DNA of 64,000 bases from Lelliottia amnigena (GTDB taxonomy: Bacteria; Pseudomonadota; Gammaproteobacteria; Enterobacterales; Enterobacteriaceae): NCBI GenBank assembly GCA_900635465.1, contig LR134135.1, forward strand, positions 1,736,001 through 1,800,000, read 5' to 3'. Both the position numbers and the translations under genes were made by a program. Shown in pieces: positions 1-12,537 of this stretch. The first letter of the stretch is position 1. Every line of letters begins with the position of its first letter. The notes under the pieces are model-generated. The model was not told where the DNA came from. It searched no databases and saw only the letters and a list, made by a program, of their open reading frames with translations.

Positions 1-149
1 GAAGCCGCAAAAGCGGGCGTGATGGTGCTCATCGCAGGAGCTAACGTGGTGCGTTTTGCACCGGCGTTAATCGTCAGCGAAGAAGAGGTCGCCACCGGTT
101 TAGACCGTTTTGCACTGGCCTGTGAACAGGTGAAATCCGGGGTGTCATC

Positions 150-153
<4 letters not shown>
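1..153 (+). CDS. astC: Succinylornithine transaminase AstC, C-terminal end (partial)
   Basis: The last 50 codons of a class III, PLP-dependent aminotransferase run into the window from the left. Residues such as [11 protein letters not shown] and [12 protein letters not shown] match the C-terminus of AstC, which converts N2-succinylornithine to succinylglutamate semialdehyde in the AST route of arginine catabolism. The catalytic lysine lies outside the window. The TGA stop overlaps the ATG of astA (ATGA), which shows translational coupling inside the astCADBE operon. AstC cannot be fully separated from its paralogue ArgD on this fragment alone, but the following astA settles it. Confidence 0.9.
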
Positions 154-2655
<2,502 letters not shown>

Positions 2656-2669
<14 letters not shown>

Positions 2670-3981
2670 AGTCAACTTTGACGGGCTGGTGGGGCTGACC
2701 CACCATTACGCCGGATTGTCGTTTGGCAACGAAGCCTCGACGAAACACCGATTCCAGGTCTCGAATCCAAAGCTGGCGGCCAAGCAGGGGCTGCAAAAAA
2801 TGAAAGCGCTGGCGGACGCGGGTTTTGTGCAGGCGGTGATCCCGCCGCAGGAACGCCCAAACGTCGAGGTGCTGCGCCAGCTCGGTTTTAGCGGCAGCGA
2901 TGAGCAGGTCGTCGAAAAAGCCGGAACGCAAGCGCCGCACCTGCTCTCGGCGGCCAGTTCAGCATCGTCAATGTGGGTGGCTAATGCAGCCACCGTTGCG
3001 CCATCGGCAGATACGCTGGACGGAAAAGTGCATCTGACCGTGGCGAACCTCAACAATAAATTCCATCGCGCGACTGAAGCGGTCACCACCGAGCGGGTGC
3101 TGCGCGCCATCTTCAAGGATGATGCGCGGTTTAGCGTGCACGAAGCGCTGCCCCAGGTGGCGATGTTTGGTGATGAAGGGGCAGCCAACCATAACCGTCT
3201 GGGCGGGGACTACGGCGAACCTTCCACGCAGCTTTTTATTTATGGCCGCGATGATAATGGACACGTCGCGCCGTCCCGTTATCCGGCGCGCCAGACCCTG
3301 GCCGCGAGCCAGGCCGTTGCGCGTCTGAATCAGGTCAACCCGGGGCAGGTGGTGTTTGCGCAGCAAAATCCACAGGTTATCGATCGGGGCGTGTTTCATA
3401 ACGACGTGATTGCGGTTTCAAATCGTCAGGTGTTGTTTTGCCACGAGCAGGCGTTTGCCCAGCAGGAGAAATTACTGGCTACCCTGGCCGAGCGCGTGCC
3501 GGGCTTTACGCCAATTCAGGTGCCGACAAGTGCCGTCAGCGTGCAGGACGCGGTGGAAACCTATCTGTTTAACAGCCAGCTGCTGAGCCGTGAGGATGGC
3601 AGTATGCTGCTGGTTCTCCCGCAGGAGTCGCAAAATCATCAGGGCGTATGGCGCTATCTCAGCGAGCTGGTCAAGGGCGATAATCCCATCAGCGGGCTTA
3701 ACGTGTTCGATCTGCGCGAAAGTATGGCGAACGGCGGAGGCCCCGCATGTTTACGCCTGCGGGTGGTGCTGACGCCGGACGAAATCCGCGCCGTCAATCC
3801 GGCGGTACTGATGAACGATACCTTATTCAATACGCTCAACGACTGGGTCGATCGTTATTATCGCGATCGCTTAACGCAGGCGGATTTGGTCGATCCGCAT
3901 CTGCTGCGCGAAGGGCGTGAGGCGCTGGATGCCTTAACGACGATCCTGCACCTCGGATCGGTTTACCCGTTCCAGCGCTGA
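2656..3981 (+). CDS. astB: N-succinylarginine dihydrolase AstB
   Basis: This 441-residue protein hydrolyses N2-succinylarginine to succinylornithine, CO2 and two ammonia, the nitrogen-releasing step of the AST pathway. It belongs to the guanidine-modifying superfamily with a Cys-His-Glu triad. The cysteine is in [11 protein letters not shown] near the C-terminus and the histidine in [12 protein letters not shown]. The start [20 protein letters not shown] aligns with E. coli AstB. It overlaps the end of astD, and its stop is 9 bases before astE, as expected for one operon. It is a few residues shorter at the C-terminus than the E. coli protein (ends VYPFQR). The frame is intact. Confidence 0.96.
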
Positions 3982-3990
3982 GGAGAGATT

Positions 3991-4956
3991 ATGCAGAATT
4001 TACTGGCGCTGACGCTGGCGGATGAAACGCCTGCTGCGCGGCAAGGTGCGGGGCCGACGTTTCACTGGATATGGTCCGGGCGCGGGTTACTTGAACTGAT
4101 CCCTTTTGACGCCTGTGAGCGGTCTTTAGTGCTTTCAGCCGGGATTCACGGCAATGAAACCGCACCGGTTGAGATTGTCGATTTACTGCTGCGAGCACTT
4201 TTTAACGGTGACATTTCTTTGCGCTGCCGCGTGCTGGTGGTGCTGGGGAATCCCCCGGCGCTGGCGCAAAACAAGCGCTATCTGGAAAGTGATATCAACC
4301 GGATGTTTGGTGGACGCGGGGCGCAGTTTCCGCCTGGTGATGAGCCTGCGCGGGCACTTCAGCTTGAAAACAGCGTGCGCGAGTTTTTTGCCACGGCGGG
4401 TCCTGATCGCTGGCATCTCGATCTGCATACCGCCATTCGTGCGTCTTATCACGTGCGTTTCGGCGTTATGCCGCAGCGCAACCAGCCCTGGGATGAGTCT
4501 TTCCTTGGCTGGCTGGGGGATGCGGGTCTTGAGGCGCTGGTCTTCCATCAGTCACCTGGCGGGACATTTACCCATTTTACCTGCGAGAATTTTGGTGCGC
4601 TGGCCTGTACGCTGGAGCTGGGAAAAGCGCTGCCGTTCGGGCAGAACGATCTTTCACGCTTTGCGCCAACGCATCTGGCGCTGCGTGCCCTGCTATCCGG
4701 AAACGAGCCTGAACATCATTCAGGAACCGTCGAGCGCTATCGGGTCGTGCAGCAGATCACCCGCCGCAGCGAGGCCTTCCAGCTACACATGGCGGCGCAT
4801 ACGTTGAACTTCACCCCTTTTCGGCATGGCGTCGTATTAGCGCAAGACGGTGACGAGCGCTACGAAGTGCAGAAAACGACGGAATACGTGTTATTCCCTA
4901 ACCCCTCGGTAGCCTTCGGCCTGCGGGCTGGGTTGATGCTCGAGAAATTATCGTAA
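3991..4956 (+). CDS. astE: Succinylglutamate desuccinylase AstE
   Basis: This 321-residue member of the zinc M14-like aspartoacylase/AstE family releases succinate and glutamate, ending the AST pathway. The zinc site is visible as GIHGNETAP near residue 52 and HLDLHTAI near residue 144, with the downstream glutamate region [16 protein letters not shown]. An AGGAGAG ribosome binding site precedes the ATG. It is the last gene of the operon, and a perfect hairpin follows at 5058-5082. Confidence 0.95.
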   Translation: MQNLLALTLADETPAARQGAGPTFHWIWSGRGLLELIPFDACERSLVLSAGIHGNETAPVEIVDLLLRALFNGDISLRCRVLVVLGNPPALAQNKRYLESDINRMFGGRGAQFPPGDEPARALQLENSVREFFATAGPDRWHLDLHTAIRASYHVRFGVMPQRNQPWDESFLGWLGDAGLEALVFHQSPGGTFTHFTCENFGALACTLELGKALPFGQNDLSRFAPTHLALRALLSGNEPEHHSGTVERYRVVQQITRRSEAFQLHMAAHTLNFTPFRHGVVLAQDGDERYEVQKTTEYVLFPNPSVAFGLRAGLMLEKLS

Positions 4957-5057
4957 AAAAGCGGAAACAAAGAGAGGCTACAGCCTGTGCCAGAATATAG
5001 ACGGGGTACGATAATAGCGAAGTGACATAGCTGATGAGCTGTAGATTACGTGTTCAG

Positions 5058-5082
5058 AACGGGCCGCAACGCACAACGTTGC
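5058..5082. terminator. Strong hairpin between astE and the chitinase
   Basis: A perfect 10-bp inverted repeat, GGCCGCAACG with its complement and a five-base loop, lies between the convergent ends of astE and the chitinase gene. Neither side has a clear U-run, so it may act as a processing or Rho-assisted end rather than a classical intrinsic terminator. Confidence 0.5.
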
Positions 5083-5121
5083 GGCCAGGACGTACACATC
5101 AAATGACGGATGATGCGTCAA

Positions 5122-6677
5122 TTAGCGTGCGTTAAGATAGCCTGTGATAAGTAGACTATATGCCCATGCAAATAAATCGTGGTCACGGTTCTCGCTCCAG
5201 CCCGAGAGCATGCCAAGATTAACCTGTTGCGCATAATCCAGCAGCTGTGATTGATTAGCGGTCGTAAAGGTTTGCCCCTGAACATCATTATCGCCGAACA
5301 TTGGCGTCGCACCCATTCGGCGCCATGCTTGTTCTATTGTCAGCTGCGGCCAGGTCTGTACGACCTGGCTATTCAGTGCATCAAGGGCATATTTTACTCC
5401 AGTGAACATATCCGCTGGTGCGCCCTGACCGAAGTCCATCGTCATGCCATTGACCATTGAGGGTAAGATGCCTTCGTTGGTAAGCATATTAATAAAATCC
5501 AGACCGTAGGAGCTTAACCCCTGACTTGCCGGGTCCGTCTGCCCATCCACCGGGAGGGTATAGGAAACCTGCAACGCGGGGTTTGCGCGCATAATTGCCT
5601 CAATCACCACAACATGTCGGGATAAAGCTGCAGTCTGAGCGAGTGCTGAACCTTCAAAATCGAAGTCAATATGCTTTAACGCGTAATTATCAATGATTTG
5701 TTGATACCAGCTGATAAGTGTTCCGATATCTTCAACAGATTGCTCAAGAATAACACCGGCAGCACCGCCAAATGAGATTGCAACATCACCGCCATTCGCC
5801 CTGAGCGTACTGATATCATCCAGTGCAATGCTACTCGTCCTTGCATCATATTGTGGTTCACTTTGACCGCCCCATGAAGGCATCAAAGAACCATCAACGC
5901 TATTTTTCCCCGTCACGATAAAGGCTAGCGTATAATTTTTTTATACCCGATGCGTCATAACAGGCCCCTGTTGTTAATTGAGGCCACGCCATATAGTCAA
6001 TATAAGGGGCAACAGAGAAACTATATTCTCCGGCATCAGGGACGGGATCTTGAGTCGTGAATGAAACGGTTGCGGAGGCGTCTGATTGGTTACCCGCGAT
6101 ATCAACAGATTTTACACTGGCGGTGAATTGTGTGCTTTCCGTTAATCCGGTAATGGTTCCGCTGGTGGTGTCAACCGAGATTTTCTGCGGATTTTTTCCA
6201 TCAGAGTATTCGATTAAATAACCCACCACTAAGGTATCATCCGTTGATGCTGCCCACGTTAGTGAGGCGTTTTTCGCGCCGGTGTTAATCACGGTGACGT
6301 TCTGTGGAATTGAAGGCGCTTGCGAGTCTGCAGGAACATCTGCGGAAGCGCCGTTGATAATAAAGTGAGAGGGGAGTGGGCCTAAAGGGTCACCGCCGTT
6401 GATGCCTATCGTAAAGCTCACGCTTCCCTGGTTCGCTGGAATTGTGTTTTTGATCCGTCAGTGTTCCGGAAATGGTGTTACCATCTTGTGTATATATAAA
6501 GTTGCGATTCTGACTGGGTTGCTGGTTATCAGCCAGAACAAAACTAATTTCTGGATCAATAATGTCGGCTGTGGTCATGTTATAAAGCGTAATAATGCAG
6601 TTGTCATAGTACGGGGTTGGCGTTTCGCCTGACTCCCATGTTGCATAAGCAATGACGGCTTGAGCTGAATTTTTCAT
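5122..6677 (-). pseudogene. Family 18 glycoside hydrolase (chitinase-like), two frameshifts
   Basis: Three frames together encode one protein of about 518 residues. The N-terminal part (MKNSAQAVIAYATWESG, with FIYTQDGNTISGTL) resembles a carbohydrate-binding beta-sandwich. A fibronectin type III-like module follows (PSIPQNVTVINTGAKNASLTW to VSFTTQDP), then a GH18 catalytic domain with the DxDxE signature in HIDFDFEG and with GGDVAISFGGA. Extra bases near 6452 and 5929 break the frame; removing them restores continuity, giving SGTLTDKNTIPANQG and KKLYLAFIVTGKNS. There is no Sec signal peptide, as in some holin-exported chitinases. E. coli has no gene between astE and spy here. A LysR gene is divergent upstream. 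The substrate is inferred from the family only. Confidence 0.85.
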
Positions 6678-7312
6678 AATCTAGTCCTTATTTATTAGAG
6701 AATTAGTTTCTTGCGTAAAATATTGATCCATTTTGCATTTCCCAACAGGAATAAAAATTTGTGTTGAGAGCTTTATCTTGCCTCCGATTTCAGGCGTGGA
6801 TTTGTCATTTTTTACAATACACGTTTCATTTTTGGAAACGATCTAAATAACACTATAAATATAAGGGGTAAGGGTTGGGGAGGATGCTTTTTGAACATGC
6901 AGGGGAATGACTGTAAGGTAAATTATATTCAACTGTTCATCTTTTTATTATTGGTGAATGTTTATTTTGATGGCGTTAATGGTTTTAATGGTTTTAATGG
7001 TTTTAATGGTTTTAATGGTGTTTTATGTATCGGAGGCATTTCCCGAAAGGTGACAGGCAATGGTACTCTTTGAAAATATTTATTTTTTACAAAATAAGTA
7101 TTTGCATGAAATGACGGTTTGGCTACACTAGCGGTAGCTTTTAAAGCCATTAACTCTATGATGCTTACAGATTTTTTAACCGATAATGCTCAGGTTGATT
7201 ACTTTGATAATAAAAAGTGAATCGGGTGAATGGTTTTTTAATGAGGGCGCGGTTATTGTTACATCTGAAATAATAATCGGCGCAATGATATTGCATTTTT
7301 ATGAGGCTTGGC
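6678..7312. promoter_or_regulatory. 635-bp AT-rich intergenic region between chitinase and LysR gene
   Basis: This long, very AT-rich spacer separates the divergent chitinase and LysR genes and must hold both promoters. A five-copy 9-bp tandem repeat lies in the middle. Short open frames cross it on both strands but look like by-products of the repeat (Gly-Phe-Asn or Lys-Pro-Leu runs). I see no convincing gene. Confidence 0.6.
6976..7020. repeat. Five-copy 9-bp tandem repeat
   Basis: The unit TTAATGGTT is repeated four times exactly, followed by a fifth copy ending in G. The unit length is a multiple of three. It sits between two divergent promoters, so copy-number change would alter spacing rather than a protein. 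Confidence 0.9.
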
Positions 7313-8164
7313 ATGGGTATATTTTTGTCGAAAAAAATGCGTTACTTTATGGTTATCATGGAAACAAAAAATTTTGGACGTGCGGCTGAGGCATTGTGCA
7401 TAACAAAATCCCCGCTTAGCAAGGTGTTGTCAGAGCTTGAGTATTCATTAGGCGGGAAGTTATTTATCAGAAAATATAATGGATTAGATCCTACCGCGCT
7501 TGCCTGGGACTGCTACAATCGTTGTTTGCCAGCGTATCAAAGATTAATGGCTTTTGAAGAGGAGTTCACAAAATTAGCGCAGGATTCGTACACCTCCATT
7601 CATTTCGATATGTCAGTGCCTTATAGTTTTTTCCATTATATGCAAAGGATTGTTCACTCAGAAAACCTCAAGTTTCAAATAAAAAGGGAGGTGGTTACTT
7701 CTGAGGATCTGCTCTCAATTAATTGCAAGCACAACGCTGCGATAATCTCCTTTCGGCAACTCGAGACTGAAAATAGATCTCTCTGTGATTCCTGGCATGG
7801 ATGCCACCACGTTATTCTGCATAGAACATCTAATGATAATTGTTATAACAACAAATTCTTTGTCTGGAAAGATCAGTATACGCATTATCATAAGTCAAGA
7901 ATTAAAGAGATCTTAAGCTTTACGGACATTGAACCGGATTTTATTGAACATAATCATGATTTATTTTCTTTGTTGTCTTTTATTCGGGAAGGCAAAGGAA
8001 TGATACTTTCAACTGAAAAGTTAGCTAATTTTGTACGACTAGAGGGCATTGATATTGAGGTGATTGGCCGTTCATATATACGCTGCTTTACCTATCATAA
8101 TAATAACAATATCAAGTCAACTACGTTGCCTTCATTTAAGGCGTTGTTAAATCAATTTATTTAG
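7313..8164 (+). CDS. LysR-family transcriptional regulator, probably of the divergent chitinase
   Basis: The start is taken at MGIFLSKKMRYFMVIMETKN (ATG 7313, behind a GAGG), giving 283 residues. The N-terminus is a LysR winged helix: RYFMVIMETKNFGRAAEAL, SPLSKVLSELEYSLGGKLF. The C-terminal part is a weakly conserved effector domain (LLSFIREGKGMILSTEKL). Composition is far more AT-rich than its neighbours, suggesting horizontal transfer. Divergent placement next to the chitinase parallels ChiR of Serratia, a LysR activator of chitinase genes. The regulatory link is inferred from position only. Confidence 0.8.
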   Translation: MGIFLSKKMRYFMVIMETKNFGRAAEALCITKSPLSKVLSELEYSLGGKLFIRKYNGLDPTALAWDCYNRCLPAYQRLMAFEEEFTKLAQDSYTSIHFDMSVPYSFFHYMQRIVHSENLKFQIKREVVTSEDLLSINCKHNAAIISFRQLETENRSLCDSWHGCHHVILHRTSNDNCYNNKFFVWKDQYTHYHKSRIKEILSFTDIEPDFIEHNHDLFSLLSFIREGKGMILSTEKLANFVRLEGIDIEVIGRSYIRCFTYHNNNNIKSTTLPSFKALLNQFI

Positions 8165-8566
8165 ACGTCCATCGCAATGTACTTACGTTATGAGTGTCCT
8201 GAAGAGGGTCTTCTTCTCTTCGTGTATCGAAATCTATGGGGATGCCAGAAAATCATCGTTGCCCACACTGTTTGCGTAAATCTCCCTCTCACTAACACTA
8301 TTTACAGATTATTCCTGGTTAATCGCTTTATTATTAATCTGAAGCTCGGTATACTCCTCCATAATCTCTTTAAAGTCAGCTATTTGCCTATTTTTGTTTC
8401 AACTCTCCACGCTTTATCCTTAATTCCTCCACATTTGGCTATAATTTGTTTTTTACACTTTCATTGTTTTACCGTTGCTCTGATTTATTGACGATAAACC
8501 CCGTAAAGTTAATCTCGTCAACACGGCATAGCGCCGAAGAATAACTGAAAGTAAGGACAAAAAATT
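8165..8566. other. Intergenic region upstream of spy
   Basis: About 400 AT-rich bases between the LysR gene and spy with no recognisable gene. A GTAAA half-site at about 8503 could belong to the CpxR/BaeR control known for spy in E. coli, but I cannot see a clear GTAAA-N5-GTAAA pair. An AAGGA ribosome binding site precedes spy. Confidence 0.4.
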
Positions 8567-9055
8567 ATGCGTAAATTAACTGCACTGTTTGTTGCTTCTA
8601 CCCTGGCTCTGGGCGCTACCAGCATGGCGTTCGCCGCAGACACCGCGACGACAACCGCCGCACCCGCTGATAGCAAGATGATGCACCATAAAGGCAAGCC
8701 GGGTATGCATCACGACATGATGTTTAAAGATCTGAACCTGACGGATGCGCAGAAACAGCAGGTCCGCGAGATCATGAAAAGCCAGCGCGATCAGATGAAA
8801 CGTCCTCCGCTGGAAGAGCGCCGCGCAATGCACGATATCATTGCGAGCAATACGTTTGACAAAGCAAAAGCGGAAGCGCAAATCGACAAGATGGCTGAGC
8901 AGCACAAAGCCGGCATGTTGGCCCGTATGGAAACGCAGAATAAGATTTACAACATTCTGACCCCGGAACAGAAAAAACAATTCAATGCCAATTTTGAGAA
9001 GCGTCTGACAGAACGTCCTGCGCCAGAAGGTAAAATGGCTCCGCCAGCTGAATAA
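8567..9055 (+). CDS. spy: Periplasmic ATP-independent chaperone Spy
   Basis: This 162-residue protein has a Sec signal peptide cut at SMAFA-ADT. The mature alpha-helical cradle carries the two LTxxQ motifs (NLTDAQKQQ and LTPEQKKQ) of the Spy/CpxP family and is rich in His, Met and Lys. Spy binds unfolded proteins in the periplasm under envelope stress and is controlled in E. coli by Cpx and Bae. Length and sequence match E. coli Spy (161 residues). It is monocistronic, with a strong terminator just downstream. Confidence 0.97.
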   Translation: MRKLTALFVASTLALGATSMAFAADTATTTAAPADSKMMHHKGKPGMHHDMMFKDLNLTDAQKQQVREIMKSQRDQMKRPPLEERRAMHDIIASNTFDKAKAEAQIDKMAEQHKAGMLARMETQNKIYNILTPEQKKQFNANFEKRLTERPAPEGKMAPPAE

Positions 9056-9073
9056 TCAGCTCAACACATATAA

Positions 9074-9132
9074 GACCGCCGGAATCCTGTTCACAAAAGC
9101 GTAATCGCGGTGGACAGGTCCGGCGGTTTTTT
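9074..9132 (+). terminator. Rho-independent terminator of spy
   Basis: A long stem (ACCGCCGGA with TCCGGCGGT, plus an inner CCTGT/ACAGG pairing) is followed by TTTTTTC, 20 bases after the spy stop. Confidence 0.85.
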
Positions 9133-9354
9133 CTTTCTCACCCTCTTGTCACGCGCCACCAGCACGGTATGCTCCTGTAAACGGTTTGGATAATGTTTAA
9201 GAGAGTCATGGCGTTAGTGTTTTTTTTAGCGCCACACTAAGGCCTCCTTGCATTGCTGCCGATAATGCATCTGTAATGACCCAACGATAACAATCAAGAT
9301 AGCGACATTCACGCAGTGTCGCCCTGGTGCGAGTTGCGCCTTTCAGGAGTGGTG

Positions 9355-9912
9355 ATGGATTTTTTTGATATCCGTAAAATGCCGGTTAATCTCTGGCGAA
9401 ACGGGGCTGGCGAGACGCGCGAGATTTGCTGTTTTCCATCTGCGACGCGTGATTTTCACTGGCGTGCCAGTATTGCTTCTATCGCCAGCAACGGCGAATT
9501 CTCTCTTTTTCCAGGTGTCGATCGGGTTATCACACTTCTTGAAGGTGGCGAAGTGACGCTGGATGCGGGGCATGCGTTCTGCCATACCCTGAAACGGCAC
9601 CAGCCGTTTAGCTTTGCGGGTGACCATCCGGTGAAGGCGAATCTCACCGAAGGGCGGATGTCAATGGATTTCAATATCATGACGAAGCGCGACTGTTGCC
9701 GGGCAAAAGTGCGCGTCGCCGATCGCACCTTTACGACGTTTGCCTCACGCGGGGGCGTGGCGTTTGTGCTGAGTGGCGCGTGGCAGTTAGGGGACAAACT
9801 CCTGACAGCCGATCAGGGCGCGAGCTGGCAGGACGGAACGCACACGCTACGTTTACTGGAATCTGAAGGGACGCTGTTGTTTAGCGAAATTACCTGGCTT
9901 CCGGGACACTGA
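9355..9912 (+). CDS. ves: HutD/Ves family environmental stress-induced protein
   Basis: This 185-residue cupin-fold protein starts [20 protein letters not shown] at the ATG at 9355, behind CAGGAG. It matches E. coli Ves (YdjR), with the conserved segments [23 protein letters not shown] and MSMDFNIM. The family is related to HutD of histidine utilisation; the biochemical role of Ves is unknown. It is convergent with cho, and the two coding ends overlap by 23 bp. The C-terminus is slightly shorter than in E. coli. Confidence 0.92.
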   Translation: MDFFDIRKMPVNLWRNGAGETREICCFPSATRDFHWRASIASIASNGEFSLFPGVDRVITLLEGGEVTLDAGHAFCHTLKRHQPFSFAGDHPVKANLTEGRMSMDFNIMTKRDCCRAKVRVADRTFTTFASRGGVAFVLSGAWQLGDKLLTADQGASWQDGTHTLRLLESEGTLLFSEITWLPGH

Positions 9913-10769
9913 GTTCAATGATTTCATACCCACCGGCGAGCAGCGGTTTGCACAGGATTTTATAACCATCGTGATCAAACCCGGCTGGGGCGCGCAGGAG
10001 TGCCGTCGCATCATCTAATGTGTCGACGGCACCCAGCCAGAACCAGTTATGAATGATGTGATAATGCGTCATATCATCGCGGGTTTCTTTCAGCGCAATG
10101 GCGCCTTGCCATGGCCAGCAGGTGACGCTCAGCGCCGCCAGACCTTCCCTTAATCTCGCATCGTGTTGTTCAATACTTTCTTTACCGCAGCATGCACCTG
10201 CACATCGCTTAAGCGCAAAGCGGAAACAGGCTCGCCCGCGAGTGAGTGATTCCAGCCCCAGCACGCCATAGCAAAGTTGCTGCGCATCGGCGAGCGTTTG
10301 CAGCGCTTGCAATGCAGCACGGCGATTGGCAAACAGGCCATGCAGGCCCGGTGCGTGGGGAGAAATCCACGTCTCGGGCATAAACCACCTGCGGTTTCCC
10401 ACCGGTGATTTGCAGTGAGCACAGCTGGCGATTGCGACGCAAGCGTTTATTGAACAGCGGCTGCTGCTCTTTGATCAGACGCGCTTCAAGCAGTAATGCA
10501 CCCAACTCGCCCGCAGTTTGCATCCAGGTAATTCGCCGCGACTGGCGCAGCATCGCGGCCTCGTCAGGCGTACGCAGATGCGATAACACCCGACTGCGGA
10601 TATTTATACTTTTGCCGATATAGAGCGGCATGGCGTCGCTCTCGCCATGAAAGAAATAGACGCCGGGCTGTTTTGGAAGCGCCTCAAGCCAGGGGCGAAG
10701 ATGTTCTGGGTATTCGTAGATGGCCGCCGCTTCAAACTCAAGTCGCGGGGCAGATTGACGCCTGCTCAC
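9890..10769 (-). CDS. cho: Excinuclease Cho (UvrC N-terminal homologue), frameshifted as given
   Basis: Cho makes the 3' incision in nucleotide excision repair. The GIY-YIG nuclease domain is at the N-terminus ([22 protein letters not shown]), followed by [14 protein letters not shown] and the cysteine-rich [14 protein letters not shown]. The frame breaks after [10 protein letters not shown] in a run of four C on the coding strand (10357-10360). With three C the protein continues as [17 protein letters not shown] and reaches about 292 residues, the family length. This is a homopolymer indel without other decay. A LexA box lies just upstream at 10785-10800, matching SOS control of cho in E. 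coli. Confidence 0.9.
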
Positions 10770-10784
10770 AAAAAACTCCGTATA

Positions 10785-10800
10785 CTGTTCAGCTATACAG
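10785..10800 (-). promoter_or_regulatory. LexA box of cho
   Basis: CTG-N10-CAG (CTGTTCAGCTATACAG) lies 16 bp upstream of the cho start codon, where LexA would block the promoter. Confidence 0.85.
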
Positions 10801-10821
10801 TGTAGCAGGTTGCGAGTGGTT

Positions 10822-10852
10822 AAAAAAGAGGCGGCAATGGCCGCCTCTTAAT
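10822..10852 (-). terminator. Rho-independent terminator of nadE
   Basis: GAGGCGGC / GCCGCCTC inverted repeat with a U-run when read on the minus strand, a few bases beyond the nadE stop. Confidence 0.85.
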
Positions 10853-10857
10853 GGTGT

Positions 10858-11685
10858 TTAACGTTTCCAGAAGTCGTCGAAGACCGTAATCGGTGGGCGA
10901 CGCTTATGCTCGGTTTTCAGATACCAGCCCTCGATCGTACGGGCGATGGTCTCATCCAACGTTTTCCCTTCCAGATAATCATCGATATTTTCATACGTGA
11001 CGCCAAGCGCGGCTTCATCCGGTAGAGAAGGGCGGTCGTCCTCCAGATCGGCGGTAGGGGCTTTCAGGTAAAGGTGTTCCGGGCAGCCAAGCGCGGCCAG
11101 TAACTGTTTTCCCTGGCGCTTGTTGAGGCGGAAAAGCGGGTTAATGTCGGTACCGCCGTCACCATATTTGGTGAAAAAGCCCGTTACGGCTTCCGCTGCG
11201 TGATCGGTGCCTACCACTACGCCTTTGGTCATCCCGGCGATGCTGTATTGCGCTTTCATTCGCTCACGCGCTTTTTCATTGCCGCGCACGAAATCGCTGA
11301 GTTCAAGGCCCGCTTCGCGTAGCGCTTGCTCGCTGGCAAGCACGGAACCTTTGATGTTCACGGTTAGCACGCGATCCGGCTGAATAAAAGCGATGGCGTC
11401 CTGACAATCCTGCTCGTCGGCCTGGACACCGTAAGGCAGTCGCACCGCGATAAACTGCAGCGACGCATCACCTGTTTCCTGGCGCAATTCCGAAATAGCC
11501 TGCTGGCAAAGTTTACCGGCAAGCGTAGAGTCCTGACCGCCGCTGATGCCTAACACCAGCGTTTTCAGAAACGAGTTTGTTTTCAAATAGGCTTTCAAAA
11601 AATCGATGCTGCGACGAATTTCCGCATCGGCATCAATGGCAGGCTTGACGCCAAGCGCCTGAATAATTTCTTGTTGCAGAGCCAT
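10858..11685 (-). CDS. nadE: Ammonia-dependent NAD synthetase NadE
   Basis: This 275-residue protein converts deamido-NAD to NAD with ATP and ammonia, the last step of NAD synthesis. The PP-loop is [14 protein letters not shown]. Further conserved segments are [36 protein letters not shown] and the C-terminal [14 protein letters not shown]. The start [12 protein letters not shown] is preferred over upstream methionines because it aligns with E. coli NadE and gives the same length. It is intact and essential, with its own terminator before cho. Confidence 0.97.
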   Translation of the reverse strand: MALQQEIIQALGVKPAIDADAEIRRSIDFLKAYLKTNSFLKTLVLGISGGQDSTLAGKLCQQAISELRQETGDASLQFIAVRLPYGVQADEQDCQDAIAFIQPDRVLTVNIKGSVLASEQALREAGLELSDFVRGNEKARERMKAQYSIAGMTKGVVVGTDHAAEAVTGFFTKYGDGGTDINPLFRLNKRQGKQLLAALGCPEHLYLKAPTADLEDDRPSLPDEAALGVTYENIDDYLEGKTLDETIARTIEGWYLKTEHKRRPPITVFDDFWKR

Positions 11686-11931
11686 TACGCCCTCCATTAG
11701 CAAAAAAGCACACTGTGTGATGTGTCAAAATTAACCCTTTGGGCGGAAAACGACAAGGATCACAGTTTCGAGAGGGGCAAATTAAGACGATTTTGTCGCT
11801 TATCGTTGTTTTATTAGAATTTTCCGAAAAACACTCTGCTTCGCTCGTAAAGTTGATGAATAGACATTTTTATCCCATGCTTAGATAACACGCTGATTAA
11901 CAAGCGCTGATAAACAAGAGGACGGAAGAAT

Positions 11932-12276
11932 ATGAACAAGAACGTAGCGGGAATTTTAGGTGCAGCGGCGGTATTGACTATGCTGGCAGGTTGTACAGCT
12001 TATGATCGTACATCCGATCAATTTACACAGCCGGTCGTTAAAGATGTGAAAAAAGGCATGAGCCGCGCGCAGGTGATGCAGGTAGCGGGTAAACCTTCTT
12101 CAGAAGTGACCATGATTCATGCGCGTGGGACTTGCCAGACTTACATTCTGGGTCAACGTGACGGTAAAGCAGAAACCTATTTTGTCGCGTTGGATGATAC
12201 TGGACACGTGATCAACTCGGGTTATCAGACCTGTGCTGAGTATGATACCGATCCACAGGCACCGAAAGCAAAATAA
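11932..12276 (+). CDS. osmE: Osmotically inducible lipoprotein OsmE
   Basis: This 114-residue protein has a type II signal sequence and lipobox (MLAGC), so it is anchored by Cys20. The mature part is a SmpA/OmlA (BamE-like) fold: [20 protein letters not shown], then [19 protein letters not shown]. In E. coli it is induced by high osmolarity. It is divergent from nadE, with an intrinsic terminator downstream. Confidence 0.95.
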   Translation: MNKNVAGILGAAAVLTMLAGCTAYDRTSDQFTQPVVKDVKKGMSRAQVMQVAGKPSSEVTMIHARGTCQTYILGQRDGKAETYFVALDDTGHVINSGYQTCAEYDTDPQAPKAK

Positions 12277-12298
12277 CGTTTTAGCCTGAGCATCTGAA

Positions 12299-12327
12299 CA
12301 AACCGGCCAACTGGCCGGTTTTTTTAT
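12299..12327 (+). terminator. Rho-independent terminator of osmE
   Basis: AACCGGCCAACTGGCCGGTT followed by a run of T, about 25 bases after the osmE stop. Confidence 0.9.
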
Positions 12328-12341
12328 GCATTGACGAATCT

Positions 12342-12432
12342 TATTTATTTGCGCGAATTATTTACATAAACTGTGAGGGCAGTCAAAACGACAGGTCAAG
12401 GAGAGACAATTTTTGATTAACCGCGAATTATC
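12342..12432 (+). promoter_or_regulatory. chb operon control region: two NagC-like sites and a CRP-like site
   Basis: Two AT-flanked near-palindromes centred on GCGCGAA (about 12345-12362) and CCGCGAA (about 12411-12432) resemble NagC operators. Between them TGTGAGGGCAGTCAAA (12372-12387) fits the CRP consensus TGTGA-N6-TCACA except for one base. In E. coli chb is likewise repressed by NagC and ChbR and activated by CRP and ChbR. Confidence 0.6.
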
Positions 12433-12537
12433 ACCTCACCCCGCCTTGCCGTATACTCGATTTCAATGACAAACAAGTGTAACGCCCGCAGGTGTCAATC
12501 TGGTGATAGTGGGTGGTCATACAAGAGGGAAGTGGCT

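Noticed and set aside
6891..7150. Small open frames across the 9-bp repeat (Gly-Phe-Asn or Lys-Pro-Leu repeats)
   Set aside because: The repeats arise from the tandem DNA unit itself, there is no ribosome binding site, and both strands are open for the same reason.
8177..8491. A 104-codon open frame upstream of spy
   Set aside because: Cysteine-, phenylalanine- and leucine-rich translation of AT-rich DNA with no family pattern; more likely spy leader DNA.
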